The notes beneath the pieces were generated by a model. The model made no database searches. It saw only the letters and a list, made by a program, of their open reading frames with translations, and had not been told where the DNA came from. From Betaproteobacteria bacterium UBA6904 (GTDB lineage: Bacteria; Pseudomonadota; Gammaproteobacteria; Burkholderiales; SG8-39): DNA of 7,963 nucleotides. The stretch lies in the NCBI GenBank assembly GCA_002451175.1, contig DKBI01000066.1:1-7963 (forward strand), written 5' to 3'. This document shows positions 1 through 6,413 of this stretch, piece by piece; within the stretch, counting starts at the first letter, position 1; each line of letters begins with the position of its first letter. The translations under genes and the position numbers were made by a program.

Positions 1-153
1 GTGCCGACCACGCACCGCGAGTACGCGGAGGACGCCTACGACCTGCGCGGCGGCTGCGGCTTCAGCTTCGGCAACGCCAGCGCCGGCGGCACCTCGGAGA
101 CGAGCCTGTTCGGCGGGCGCCGCAAGACCATCCCCATCAAGGTCTCGGCCTAG
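1..153 (+). CDS. narH: Nitrate reductase beta subunit NarH, C-terminal fragment
   Basis: This is the 3' end of a gene that begins upstream of the window; the reading frame is open from base 1 and stops with TAG at 151-153, giving 50 residues. NarH is the four-cluster iron-sulfur subunit of the cytoplasm-facing membrane nitrate reductase and passes electrons from NarI to the molybdenum subunit NarG. The visible tail contains GCGFSFG followed about 15 residues later by LFGGRR, which matches the GCGFTFG...FNLFNSRR layout near the C-terminus of enterobacterial NarH. The tail is somewhat shorter after that arginine pair than in E. coli. Identity is supported further by narJ starting eight bases downstream and narI after it. 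The GTG at base 1 is an internal valine codon, not a start. The iron-sulfur cysteine motifs lie outside the window and cannot be checked. Confidence 0.93.
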   Translation: MPTTHREYAEDAYDLRGGCGFSFGNASAGGTSETSLFGGRRKTIPIKVSA

Positions 154-156
154 GAG
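153..156 (+). promoter_or_regulatory. Ribosome binding site of narJ
   Basis: GGAG overlaps the last base of the narH stop codon and lies five bases before the narJ ATG. This supports the 162 start and shows that narJ is translated from the same messenger as narH. Confidence 0.6.
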
Positions 157-161
157 CGACC

Positions 162-830
162 ATGAACCGTTCACTCAAAGCCCTGGGCGTGCTGCTCGCC
201 TACCCGAGCCGGGAACTGCGCGGCGCGCTGCCCGAGATCGCGGCGGCGCTGCAGGCCGAGCGCCGCTTCGGCAAGCCGGCGCTCGCCGCCCTCGCCGAGC
301 TGGTCGTCGAGCTGACCGAAGGCGATGCGATGGATCTCGAGGAGCGCTACGTCGGCCTGTTCGACCGCGGCCGCTTCACCTCGCTCAACCTCTTCGAGCA
401 CCTGCACGGCGAGTCGCGCGACCGCGGCCCGGCGATGGTCGACCTGAAGCAGGTCTACCAGCGCGCCGGCTACCAGCTGGCGACGCGGGAGCTGCCGGAT
501 TACCTGCCGGCGCTCCTCGAGTTCCTGTCGCTGCGCCCCGAGGCCGAGGCGCGCGAGACGCTCGCCGACTGCGCGCACATCGTCCGCGAGATCGGCGAGG
601 CGCTGCGCGACCGCGAGAGCCGCTACAGCGCCGTGTTCGCCGCGCTGCTCGCCTGGACCGGCGAGTCCGGGCTGCGCGCCCGCAAGGACCGGCCCCGCCA
701 GGAGGAAAAGAGCATCGACGAGGAATGGATCGACACGGAGGTGATCTTCGGGCCCGGCGCCGCGTCCTCGTGCGGGTCGACGAAACCGCCGAAGTCCTCC
801 GTGATGCAGTTCGTGCCGCGCGCCCGCTGA
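162..830 (+). CDS. narJ: Nitrate reductase molybdenum cofactor assembly chaperone NarJ
   Basis: A 222-residue cytoplasmic protein, close to the usual 220-240 residues of NarJ. NarJ belongs to the TorD/DmsD/NarJ family of redox-enzyme maturation proteins. It binds apo-NarG, holds it until the molybdenum cofactor and iron-sulfur cluster are inserted, and is absent from the finished enzyme. The diagnostic core is visible: FEHLHGESRDRG at residues 78-89, then a MVDL segment, then ELPDYLPALLEFLSLRP from residue 110, which is the helix signature of the family. The C-terminal tail (DEEWIDTEVIFGPG, then a Cys/Pro/Ser-rich stretch) resembles the tails of betaproteobacterial NarJ proteins. The ATG at 162 has a GGAG five bases upstream and lies eight bases after the narH stop. 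It is followed by narI after a 13-base gap. Nothing appears truncated. Confidence 0.95.
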   Translation: MNRSLKALGVLLAYPSRELRGALPEIAAALQAERRFGKPALAALAELVVELTEGDAMDLEERYVGLFDRGRFTSLNLFEHLHGESRDRGPAMVDLKQVYQRAGYQLATRELPDYLPALLEFLSLRPEAEARETLADCAHIVREIGEALRDRESRYSAVFAALLAWTGESGLRARKDRPRQEEKSIDEEWIDTEVIFGPGAASSCGSTKPPKSSVMQFVPRAR

Positions 831-838
831 AAGGAGGT
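831..838 (+). promoter_or_regulatory. Strong ribosome binding site of narI
   Basis: AAGGAGGT directly follows the narJ stop and is close to a perfect match to the anti-Shine-Dalgarno sequence, five bases before the GTG at 844. It decides the GTG start of narI and is the strongest ribosome binding site seen in the window, which may compensate for the weaker start codon. Confidence 0.85.
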
Positions 839-843
839 TTGCC

Positions 844-1539
844 GTGACTTTCGAATCGTACGTTCACCAGTTTCTGTTCGGCCTGTATCCCTACATCTGC
901 CTGGCGGTGTTCTTCGTCGGCAGCCTGATCCGCTTCGACCGGGAGCAGTACACCTGGAAGAGCGACTCGAGCCAGCTGCTGCGCCGCGGCCAGCTGCGCT
1001 GGGGATCGAACCTGTTCCACATCGGCGTGCTCGGCATCTTCTTCGGGCACCTGTTCGGGCTGCTCACGCCGCTGGCGTTCTGGCACGCGATCGGCGTCGA
1101 GCCGGCCGCGAAGCAGCTCTTCGCCATCGTCGCGGGCGGCGCGGCGGGCCTCCTGTGCCTCGCCGGCCTCGTGCTGCTCGTGCACCGGCGGCTCACCGAG
1201 CCGCGCATCCGCGCGACGACGCGCACCATGGACCTCGTCGTGCTGTTCCTGCTGCTCGGCCAGCTGCTGCTGGGGCTGGTCAGCATCACGGTGTCGATGC
1301 AGCACCTGGACGGCGCGGAGATGATCAAGCTCGTGAACTGGGCGCAGCACATCGTCACCCTGCGCGGCGACGCGGCGAGCTACCTCACCGACGTGGCGCT
1401 GATCTTCAAGCTGCACCTCGCGCTCGGCATGACGATCTTCCTCGTCTTCCCCTTCTCGCGGCTGGTGCACATCTGGAGCGGCTTCGCGGCGGCGGGCTAC
1501 GTGCTGCGCGCCTACCAGATCGTGCGGCAGAGGGGCTGA
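844..1539 (+). CDS. narI: Respiratory nitrate reductase gamma subunit NarI (diheme cytochrome b)
   Basis: A 231-residue integral membrane protein (E. coli NarI is 225). NarI oxidises quinol at the periplasmic side and passes electrons through two b hemes to NarH. Five hydrophobic segments are visible, the first near residues 10-30 and the last near 188-208. The four heme-ligand histidines of the family can be placed by spacing: H59 and H69 (ten apart, as His56/His66 in E. coli) and H191 and H209 (eighteen apart, as His187/His205). The N-terminus runs straight into the first membrane helix with FLFGLYPYICL, typical of NarI. Translation starts at GTG because AAGGAGGT sits five bases before it. 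The stop is one base before the following hemerythrin gene, so the two are probably on one transcript and coupled in translation. Confidence 0.96.
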   Translation: MTFESYVHQFLFGLYPYICLAVFFVGSLIRFDREQYTWKSDSSQLLRRGQLRWGSNLFHIGVLGIFFGHLFGLLTPLAFWHAIGVEPAAKQLFAIVAGGAAGLLCLAGLVLLVHRRLTEPRIRATTRTMDLVVLFLLLGQLLLGLVSITVSMQHLDGAEMIKLVNWAQHIVTLRGDAASYLTDVALIFKLHLALGMTIFLVFPFSRLVHIWSGFAAAGYVLRAYQIVRQRG

Positions 1540-1540
1540 G

Positions 1541-2095
1541 ATGATCGCGACCGACATCCTGATGGCGGAGCACCGGATCATCGAGAGCGTGCTCGACGTG
1601 CTGGAGGAGGGCGCGCAGGCGCTCGATTCGGGCACCGACGTGCCGGCCGAGTTCTTCCTCGGCGCGGCGGAGTTCATCCGCGGCTACGCGGACGACTACC
1701 ACCACCGCAAGGAGGAGGGCATCCTGTTCAAGGCGATGGCGCGGCACGGTTTTCCCGAGGACCAGGGGCCGGTCGGCATGATGCTCATGGAGCACGAGGA
1801 GGCGCGCGCCTTCACGCGGGAGCTGCACGACGGCGCGGTGCGCCTGAAGGCGGGCGATGCGCAGGCGAAGGCGGCGATCGCGCGCAACGCGCTCGCCTAC
1901 GTGGGGCTGCTGCGCCACCACATCGAGAAGGAAGACCACATCCTCTACATGATGGCCGAGCACGCGATTCCGCCGAACGAGCAGGACGAGATGGCGGCGG
2001 ATTTCGAGCGCGTCGAGCGCGACGAGTTCGACGCCACGGCCCAGGAACGCTTCAAGGCCCTCGCCGCCGACTTGCGGCGGCGCATGCGCGCCTGA
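1541..2095 (+). CDS. Hemerythrin/HHE-domain diiron protein
   Basis: A 184-residue soluble protein with no signal peptide or membrane segment. It carries the metal-ligand pattern of the hemerythrin HHE family: H11 in MAEHRII, HHRKEEGILF with H54/H55 and E58/E59, H85 in the MMLMEHEEAR segment, and HHIEKEDHILY with H126/H127 and E131. This spacing fits a four-helix bundle binding an oxo-bridged diiron centre. The short stretch GPVGMMLMEHE resembles the stand-alone hemerythrin group COG3945. It lacks the cysteine-containing ScdA N-terminal domain of the iron-repair proteins YtfE/RIC, so it is not one of those. The ATG is one base after the narI stop, with AGAGGGG at 1529-1535 as a likely ribosome binding site. 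Binding of O2 or NO, or delivery or protection of iron for the nitrate reductase, is inferred from the family and location. The family assignment is firm; the exact role is not. Confidence 0.9.
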   Translation: MIATDILMAEHRIIESVLDVLEEGAQALDSGTDVPAEFFLGAAEFIRGYADDYHHRKEEGILFKAMARHGFPEDQGPVGMMLMEHEEARAFTRELHDGAVRLKAGDAQAKAAIARNALAYVGLLRHHIEKEDHILYMMAEHAIPPNEQDEMAADFERVERDEFDATAQERFKALAADLRRRMRA

Positions 2096-2102
2096 ACGCA
2101 TC

Positions 2103-2119
2103 CCGGCGCGCCGCGCCGG
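2103..2119 (+). terminator. Hairpin just after the hemerythrin gene, possible 3' end structure
   Basis: CCGGCGC, loop GCC, GCGCCGG form a perfect seven-base-pair stem starting eight bases after the hemerythrin stop codon. No run of T follows, so it is not a standard intrinsic terminator; it could protect the 3' end of the nar message or assist Rho-dependent termination. Short GC inverted repeats are common by chance in DNA of this composition, so confidence is low. Confidence 0.3.
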
Positions 2120-2187
2120 CGGGCCGCCACTGCCCGCGTCAGGCAGCCGACAGCAAGGCGTAACAAAATAGCGCAACCGCGGCGGGT

Positions 2188-2206
2188 GCGCGCCCTCAGG
2201 GCGCGC
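2188..2206 (+). terminator. GC-rich hairpin upstream of the lipoprotein gene
   Basis: GCGCGCCC, loop TCA, GGGCGCGC form a perfect eight-base-pair stem. The bases after it (to about 2233) are moderately T-rich (TTGTCCGCTTCTTGTTCC) but contain no true T tract. It may be a weak terminator for the nar unit or a structure in the leader of the next operon. Confidence 0.35.
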
Positions 2207-2243
2207 GCACTCGAGGTTGTCCGCTTCTTGTTCCGTCAGCTGA

Positions 2244-3794
2244 ATGCACACGACCACACTGCCCTATTCACCGCAGGCCGGCGGCTTCCGTGCCGGCATC
2301 GTTGCGCTCGGCATGGCCACACTGTTCGCCGCCGGCTGCACGAGCCTCGAGCCTCGGACGAGCGCGCCTGCTGCAGCGCCCGACGGCGCCGCCGCGTGCG
2401 CCGCCTGGTACGCGGCGCTCGACGAGGCGATCGATGCGGCCGGCGTTCGCGACGCGAGCGCGTACCGCATTCCCGGCTTTGCCTATTTGCGCGCCGACCG
2501 GTTCTCCGCGTCGCTGCGCGAGGAAGCATCGGCCGGCGGCGAGGCGGCCTTCGAGGCGTGGACGGCGCGCCTGGCGGCGCTCGATCAGACCGCGCGCCGC
2601 TACGAGGTGCGCAATCTGCCGGATGCGGCAATCAAGCAACTGGGCGTCAGGGCGCGCGACGAGATCGCGACGCACGTCGCGCGGTGCGGCGCGCTGCTGG
2701 CGAAGGAGAATCTGACGGGCGCAGCGCAGCGCGAGGCGCTGCTCGAGCGGGCCCGCGTGCCTGACGACTATGCAGCCTGGGCGCGGGACACCGGGCTCTA
2801 TGCGCTGATGCGCATCCCGTTTTCCGTGGGCGTGGACGGCTGGCATCGCGAGGCCGAGGAGATGTTTCGCAAGGCCTCGAGCGGAGAGGCGCATGGCACG
2901 AACCTGCGCCGTTACGAGCCGGCGCGGGCGCGCGTCACCGCCGCGCAGGTGCGGGAAGTCCTCGCGCGGGCGACGCGCGATCCGCTCGGCGTGCCGCGTC
3001 TCGAGGGGCGGGATCTGGAGACCCTCTTCGACGCCTATGCGCCGCAGTACGAGATCGAGACGACCGGCGCGCACGACCAGTTCGGGCCTCTCGTCTGGCG
3101 CGGCGCCTCGGCACCGGAAGTCGACACGGCGACGCCGACCGTCTACCGCCGGCTGGCGTACACGCGCTTCGACGGGCGAAAACTGCCGCAGCTCGTGTAC
3201 ACGGCCTGGTTTCCCGAGCGGCCCGCGGAGCGCACCCCCGACCTGCTCGCCGGCAAGCTCGACGGGGTCGTGCTCCGGGTAACGCTCGACACCGACGGCC
3301 GGCCGCTCGTCTACGACTCCATACATCCCTGCGGCTGCTACCACATGTTCTTTCCGACGGCGTCGGTGCGGCCGCTGCCCGCGCCCAATCCTTCCGAGGA
3401 ATGGGCGTTGATCCCGGCCACCCTGCCGGCGCTCGACGCGGCGGAGCGCGTGAGCGTGCGCATCGCCTCGCGCTCGCACTACATCGTCGGCGTGCGAGCG
3501 GCCGACGCCGCGCGGGGCGAAGCGTACCGATTCGCGGAAGACGACGATCTGCGTGCGCTGCCCACGCCGGACGGCCATACGCGCAGCGTGTTCGGCCCGG
3601 ATGCGCTGGTGAGCGGCACGGAGCGCCCCGAGCGCGCGTTCTTCTGGCCCATGGGCATCGCGAGTCCCGGCACGATGCGCCAATGGGGCCGTCATCCGAC
3701 CGCGTTCATCGGGCGCCGCCATTTCGACGATGCGGACCTCGTCGAGAAGCGCTTCGCACCCGCTGCGCGCACGGTGGCGCGGGTTCAGCCTTAA
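2244..3794 (+). CDS. Large lipoprotein of unknown function with HPCGCYH motif
   Basis: A 516-residue protein not assigned to a named family. The first 31 residues form a lipoprotein signal peptide: R16 in the n-region, a hydrophobic stretch from about 18 to 28, then a lipobox-like FAAGC with the modified cysteine at C32. The residues after it are Thr-Ser rather than Asp, so outer membrane sorting is predicted. The mature part is soluble, with no further membrane helix. It has a helical N-terminal half rich in Ala/Arg/Glu and a C-terminal half with beta-type segments. The most distinctive element is HPCGCYH at 361-367, with two cysteines and two histidines in seven residues, followed by MFFP; the only other mature cysteines are C52 and C148. 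The 2244 ATG is preferred because the later M24 would destroy the signal peptide; no clear ribosome binding site precedes it. It is the first gene of the cluster with the ABC transporter downstream, and its stop is two bases before the earliest allowed ATPase start. Confidence 0.85.
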   Translation: MHTTTLPYSPQAGGFRAGIVALGMATLFAAGCTSLEPRTSAPAAAPDGAAACAAWYAALDEAIDAAGVRDASAYRIPGFAYLRADRFSASLREEASAGGEAAFEAWTARLAALDQTARRYEVRNLPDAAIKQLGVRARDEIATHVARCGALLAKENLTGAAQREALLERARVPDDYAAWARDTGLYALMRIPFSVGVDGWHREAEEMFRKASSGEAHGTNLRRYEPARARVTAAQVREVLARATRDPLGVPRLEGRDLETLFDAYAPQYEIETTGAHDQFGPLVWRGASAPEVDTATPTVYRRLAYTRFDGRKLPQLVYTAWFPERPAERTPDLLAGKLDGVVLRVTLDTDGRPLVYDSIHPCGCYHMFFPTASVRPLPAPNPSEEWALIPATLPALDAAERVSVRIASRSHYIVGVRAADAARGEAYRFAEDDDLRALPTPDGHTRSVFGPDALVSGTERPERAFFWPMGIASPGTMRQWGRHPTAFIGRRHFDDADLVEKRFAPAARTVARVQP

Positions 3795-3796
3795 CG

Positions 3797-4522
3797 TTGC
3801 GCGGAGGACTCGAGCTGCAATCTGCAGGGCACGCGAACGCTAGGCCGCCACTGATCGACGCCGACGGCCTGGGCAAGTTCTTCGACGGCGGGGAGATTCG
3901 CGCGCTCGACGGCGCGAGCCTGTCGGTCGCCGCAGGCGAATTCGTGGCGCTCATGGGTCCGAGCGGCAGCGGCAAAACGACGCTGCTGCAGATCGTCGGC
4001 GCGCTCGAGCAGCCGGACGCAGGACAGGTGCGTTACCGCGGCACCGACTACACCGAGCTGCCGGATCTCGCCGCGTTCCGGGCGCAGCGCCTGGGGTTCG
4101 TGTTCCAGTCATTCCATCTGCTGCCGACACTGACCGCCCTGGAGAACGTGCAGGTGCCGATGTTCGAGATGCCCTGGAGCCGCGGCGAGCGCGCCGAGCG
4201 GGCGGCGGGGCTGCTTGCCGGGGTAGGGCTGCAGCAGCGCCTCGCCAAGCGGCCCGCGCAGCTCTCCGGGGGCGAGCGCCAGCGGGTGGCCATCGCGCGG
4301 GCGCTGGCGAACGATCCGGAGCTGATCCTCGCGGACGAGCCCACGGGCAGTCTCGACACCCGCAGCGCGGCACAGGTGCTCGATCTGCTTCGCGCGCTGC
4401 ACGCGGCGCGCAATCTCACGGTGCTCATGGTGACCCACGATGCCGGCGTGGCCTCGCGCGCCGATCGCGTGGTGGCGATGCGCGACGGGCGCGTCGTGGC
4501 CGGGGCGCGGCAGGACGCATGA
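3797..4522 (+). CDS. ABC transporter ATP-binding protein, LolD/MacB type
   Basis: A 241-residue ATPase counted from TTG 3797. All nucleotide-binding motifs are present: Walker A GPSGSGKTT at 54-62, Q-loop Q104 in FVFQSFHLLPTL, signature LSGGERQRVAIARAL at 156-170, Walker B LILADEPTGSLD at 176-187 with catalytic E181, and H-loop H214 in VTHD. The FHLLPTLTALENV and DEPTGSLD forms are typical of the LolD/MacB/FtsE group (COG1136), whose partners are FtsX-type permeases, and one follows directly. The start is uncertain. No ATG or GTG lies in frame between the lipoprotein stop and Walker A. The choices are TTG 3797, two bases after that stop but without a ribosome binding site, CTG 3815, which has GGAGGA six bases upstream, or CTG 3851. 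The last codons overlap the permease start as ATGA, which indicates translational coupling. The motifs are intact, so the protein should be an active ATPase. Confidence 0.92.
   Translation: MRGGLELQSAGHANARPPLIDADGLGKFFDGGEIRALDGASLSVAAGEFVALMGPSGSGKTTLLQIVGALEQPDAGQVRYRGTDYTELPDLAAFRAQRLGFVFQSFHLLPTLTALENVQVPMFEMPWSRGERAERAAGLLAGVGLQQRLAKRPAQLSGGERQRVAIARALANDPELILADEPTGSLDTRSAAQVLDLLRALHAARNLTVLMVTHDAGVASRADRVVAMRDGRVVAGARQDA
3803..3808 (+). promoter_or_regulatory. Ribosome binding site favouring a CTG start for the ATPase
   Basis: GGAGGA lies six bases upstream of an in-frame CTG at 3815 and downstream of the TTG at 3797. It is the only good Shine-Dalgarno match near the beginning of the ATPase reading frame, so it either directs initiation at CTG 3815 or is incidental. 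Confidence 0.45.
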
Positions 4523-5643
4523 CCTACTGGGACCTCGCGCTCAACAATCTGGTCCGGCGGCCCGCGCGATCGGCACTGACGATCGCGGCGATCGCCATCG
4601 GCATCGCGGCCATCGTTTCCCTGACGAGCATCGCATGGGGCTTCGAGGCGAGCTGGCAGCGCGCCAACGACGCGCGCGGCACCGACCTCATCGTCACTCG
4701 CGTGGCGAGCGTGAACACGCTGCCCGCACCGTTCACGGCGGCGGAGCCGCAGGCGCGGCTCGCCGCGCTGCCGCGGGTCGCGCAGGTGGCCGGCCTGCTG
4801 AGCGAGATGCTGAGCGTCGGCGACGGCCCGCCGATGTTCGTCTTCGGCTGGGAGCACGGCAGCTTTCTCTGGGACCACCTCGAGCTCCGCGAGGGGCGCT
4901 GGCCGCTCGACGGCGACGAGCGCTCGGTCGTGCTCGGCGCGCTCGCCGCGGAGCTCGTGCACGCGAAGGTCGGCGATGCGATCCTGCTCGAGTCGGAGCG
5001 CTTCCGCGTCGTCGGCATCTTCCGCAGCGCCGCGCTGGTCGAGAACGGCGCCGTGCTGATGTCGCTCGCGCAGGCGCAGCGCGTGAACGACAAGGCCGGC
5101 AAGGTCAACATCCTCAACCTGAAGCTTGCGCCGGGCGCCACCGAGCGCGACGCGGAGGCGGTTCGTGATGCGGTGCGCCGCGAGATGCCGGGGTTCGCCG
5201 CCATCACGTCGGGCCAGCTCGTCCAGGAGAACGCCATCGTGCGCATCTCGAAGGCGATGAGCGCGGCGACCATCCTCATTGCGGGGCTGGTCGGCGCGCT
5301 CGGCGTGTTCAACACCATGCTGATGAGCGTCAACGAGCGCACGCGCGAGATCGGCGTGCTGCTCGCGGTCGGCTGGCGCCGGCGCCGCGTCGTGTGGCTG
5401 GTGCTCCTGGAGTCCATCGCCGTGTCGGCGGCCGGCGGCCTGCTCGGCATCGCGCTCGGCGCGCTCGGCGTGCTCGGGCTCGAGCAGATGGTGCTGCTGC
5501 GCGGCAAGATCGACGGCGTGTTCACGCCGGGACTGCTGGTCGCGGCGCTCGGGCTGTCGGTCGGGCTTGGCGCGATCGGCGGGATCTATCCCGCGCTGCG
5601 CGCCTCGCGCCTGGCGCCGAACGCGGCGCTGAGGCACGAATGA
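4519..5643 (+). CDS. ABC transporter permease, FtsX/MacB type
   Basis: A 374-residue inner membrane protein with the four-helix plan of the MacB/FtsX permease family (COG0577). There is one transmembrane helix near residues 18-40 (after the LNNLVRRPARSAL segment typical of the family), then a periplasmic domain of about 200 residues (MacB_PCD type), then three helices near 248-270, 291-321 and 339-361. The conserved cytoplasmic NERTREIGVLLAVGW segment between the second and third helices is the coupling region for the ATPase. The protein ends in ALRASRLAPNAALRHE, which is typical ('P..ALR.E'). Unlike true MacB it has no fused ATPase; the separate ATPase gene is directly upstream with an ATGA overlap at 4519-4522. 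Such permeases work as mechanotransmitters moving lipoproteins, lipids or peptides out of the inner membrane rather than as classical channels. The substrate cannot be read from the sequence. Confidence 0.93.
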   Translation: MTYWDLALNNLVRRPARSALTIAAIAIGIAAIVSLTSIAWGFEASWQRANDARGTDLIVTRVASVNTLPAPFTAAEPQARLAALPRVAQVAGLLSEMLSVGDGPPMFVFGWEHGSFLWDHLELREGRWPLDGDERSVVLGALAAELVHAKVGDAILLESERFRVVGIFRSAALVENGAVLMSLAQAQRVNDKAGKVNILNLKLAPGATERDAEAVRDAVRREMPGFAAITSGQLVQENAIVRISKAMSAATILIAGLVGALGVFNTMLMSVNERTREIGVLLAVGWRRRRVVWLVLLESIAVSAAGGLLGIALGALGVLGLEQMVLLRGKIDGVFTPGLLVAALGLSVGLGAIGGIYPALRASRLAPNAALRHE

Positions 5644-6413
5644 CGCGGGCGCGCTGGCTTGCGGCGATGCTGTGGCCCGTATTCCTGCTGGGCGCCGGCG
5701 CGCCTGCGGGGTCGGCCGAATTGTCCGCGCAGGACCTGGTGGCTGCCGTGGAGCAGGCGACCCGGACCGAGGGCTTTCGGCTGCGCGCGACCCTCGCGCG
5801 CCACGGCGAGGAGAAGGCTGAGCCGCTGCGCGTGCTGCTCGCAGGACAGCGGGACGAGACGAGGCAGCGGCTGCTGATCCGTGCGCTGGCGCCCGTCACA
5901 TGGCACGACCAGGCAATCGTGGTCGAGGCCGCCGCGGGCGCGGCGACGCGCGCGATGCACTACCGGGCGGGTGATGAAGCGCCCGCAACCGTGGCGGACG
6001 TGTACGCGCCGGTGTTCGACGGCGGTCTCGTGCCCTGGGACCTGCTCGGCGAATGGTGGCGCTGGCCGCGGCAGTCGCGTGTGCGAGACGAGACCGTTCT
6101 CGGTCACGACTGCGTCGTCGTGGATTCACGCGGCGGGCGAGGCCCGGTGGCGCGCGTGCGCAGCTGGATCGCGCCCGCGCTGCGCCTGCCGCTGCGCGTC
6201 GAGTTCTACCGGCCCGACGCAAGCCTGCTGCGCGCGATTCGCGTAGAGCGCGTGACGCGGCTGGCCGATGGGCGCGCGACGGCGCGCGTCATGACCCTGA
6301 TGGATGCGAACGGGTCGGTCGTGCGGTTCGATGTCTACAGCGGCGAGAACGGCGTGGTTCTGGATCCCATGACGTTTGCCCTGCCGGGCGCCGGCCGGCG
6401 GGAGCGCCGATGA
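5640..6413 (+). CDS. Exported LolA-like outer membrane lipoprotein-sorting protein family member
   Basis: A 257-residue protein starting at the ATG of an ATGA overlap with the permease stop, with GAGG five bases upstream. A signal peptide is clear: MTRARW, a hydrophobic core through residue 21, and probable cleavage after GSA (A26/E27). It has no lipobox, so the mature protein should be soluble in the periplasm. The mature part resembles the 'outer membrane lipoprotein-sorting protein' group (COG2834/PF17131 type), a LolA/LolB-like beta fold with a greasy cavity. Supporting elements are a Trp-rich VPWDLLGEWWRWP near residues 131-143, strands such as LPLRVEFYRPDASLLRAIRVE, and the closing VLDPMTFALPG. 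True LolA is shorter (about 180 residues mature) and is not usually coded beside its transporter. This is more likely a carrier dedicated to the neighbouring ABC transporter. Fold assignment is from pattern, not a search. Confidence 0.78.
   Translation: MTRARWLAAMLWPVFLLGAGAPAGSAELSAQDLVAAVEQATRTEGFRLRATLARHGEEKAEPLRVLLAGQRDETRQRLLIRALAPVTWHDQAIVVEAAAGAATRAMHYRAGDEAPATVADVYAPVFDGGLVPWDLLGEWWRWPRQSRVRDETVLGHDCVVVDSRGGRGPVARVRSWIAPALRLPLRVEFYRPDASLLRAIRVERVTRLADGRATARVMTLMDANGSVVRFDVYSGENGVVLDPMTFALPGAGRRERR

Larger units (their letters stand above)
2096..2243. other. Intergenic boundary region with hairpins and an AT-rich patch
   Basis: The 148 bases between the hemerythrin stop and the lipoprotein start hold no convincing open reading frame. 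They hold three inverted repeats (2103-2119, about 2130-2146 and 2188-2206) and one AT-rich patch, TAACAAAATA at 2161-2170, that stands out from the surrounding GC-rich DNA. CAAAAT at 2164-2169 matches four of six bases of a sigma-70 -10 box, but the hexamer 17 bases upstream (AGGCAG) is a poor -35, so no promoter is claimed. No FNR-type TTGAT-N4-ATCAA palindrome was found. The region most likely separates the nar unit from the next operon. Confidence 0.5.

Noticed and set aside
385..1677. 430-codon minus-strand open frame opposite narJ, narI and the hemerythrin gene
   Set aside because: It runs across three certain plus-strand genes and has a repetitive charged composition, so it is a shadow frame.
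1541..2095. Assignment of the hemerythrin protein as YtfE/RIC/DnrN iron-centre repair protein
   Set aside because: The N-terminal ScdA-type domain with its cysteines is missing; the protein starts directly with the first HHE helix.
2161..2170. Sigma-70 or FNR-dependent promoter at the AT-rich patch
   Set aside because: Only a four-of-six -10 match with a poor -35 and no FNR palindrome, which is too weak to call a promoter.
2268..3722. 484-codon open frame on the minus strand opposite the lipoprotein gene
   Set aside because: It is Arg-rich with no domain or signal. The plus frame has a signal peptide, lipobox and natural-looking composition. The minus frame is a shadow of GC bias.
3401..3796. 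ATG at 3401 as the start of the ABC ATPase
   Set aside because: This would overlap the lipoprotein gene by almost 400 bases and add about 132 Arg-rich residues before a standard ATPase domain that normally starts about 35-50 residues before Walker A.
4048..5637. 529-codon open frame on the minus strand opposite the ABC genes
   Set aside because: The opposite strand carries an ATPase with all motifs and a clear permease. The minus frame is low complexity (Arg, Gln, His, Ala rich), has no recognisable domain, and is expected from the codon bias of GC-rich genes.
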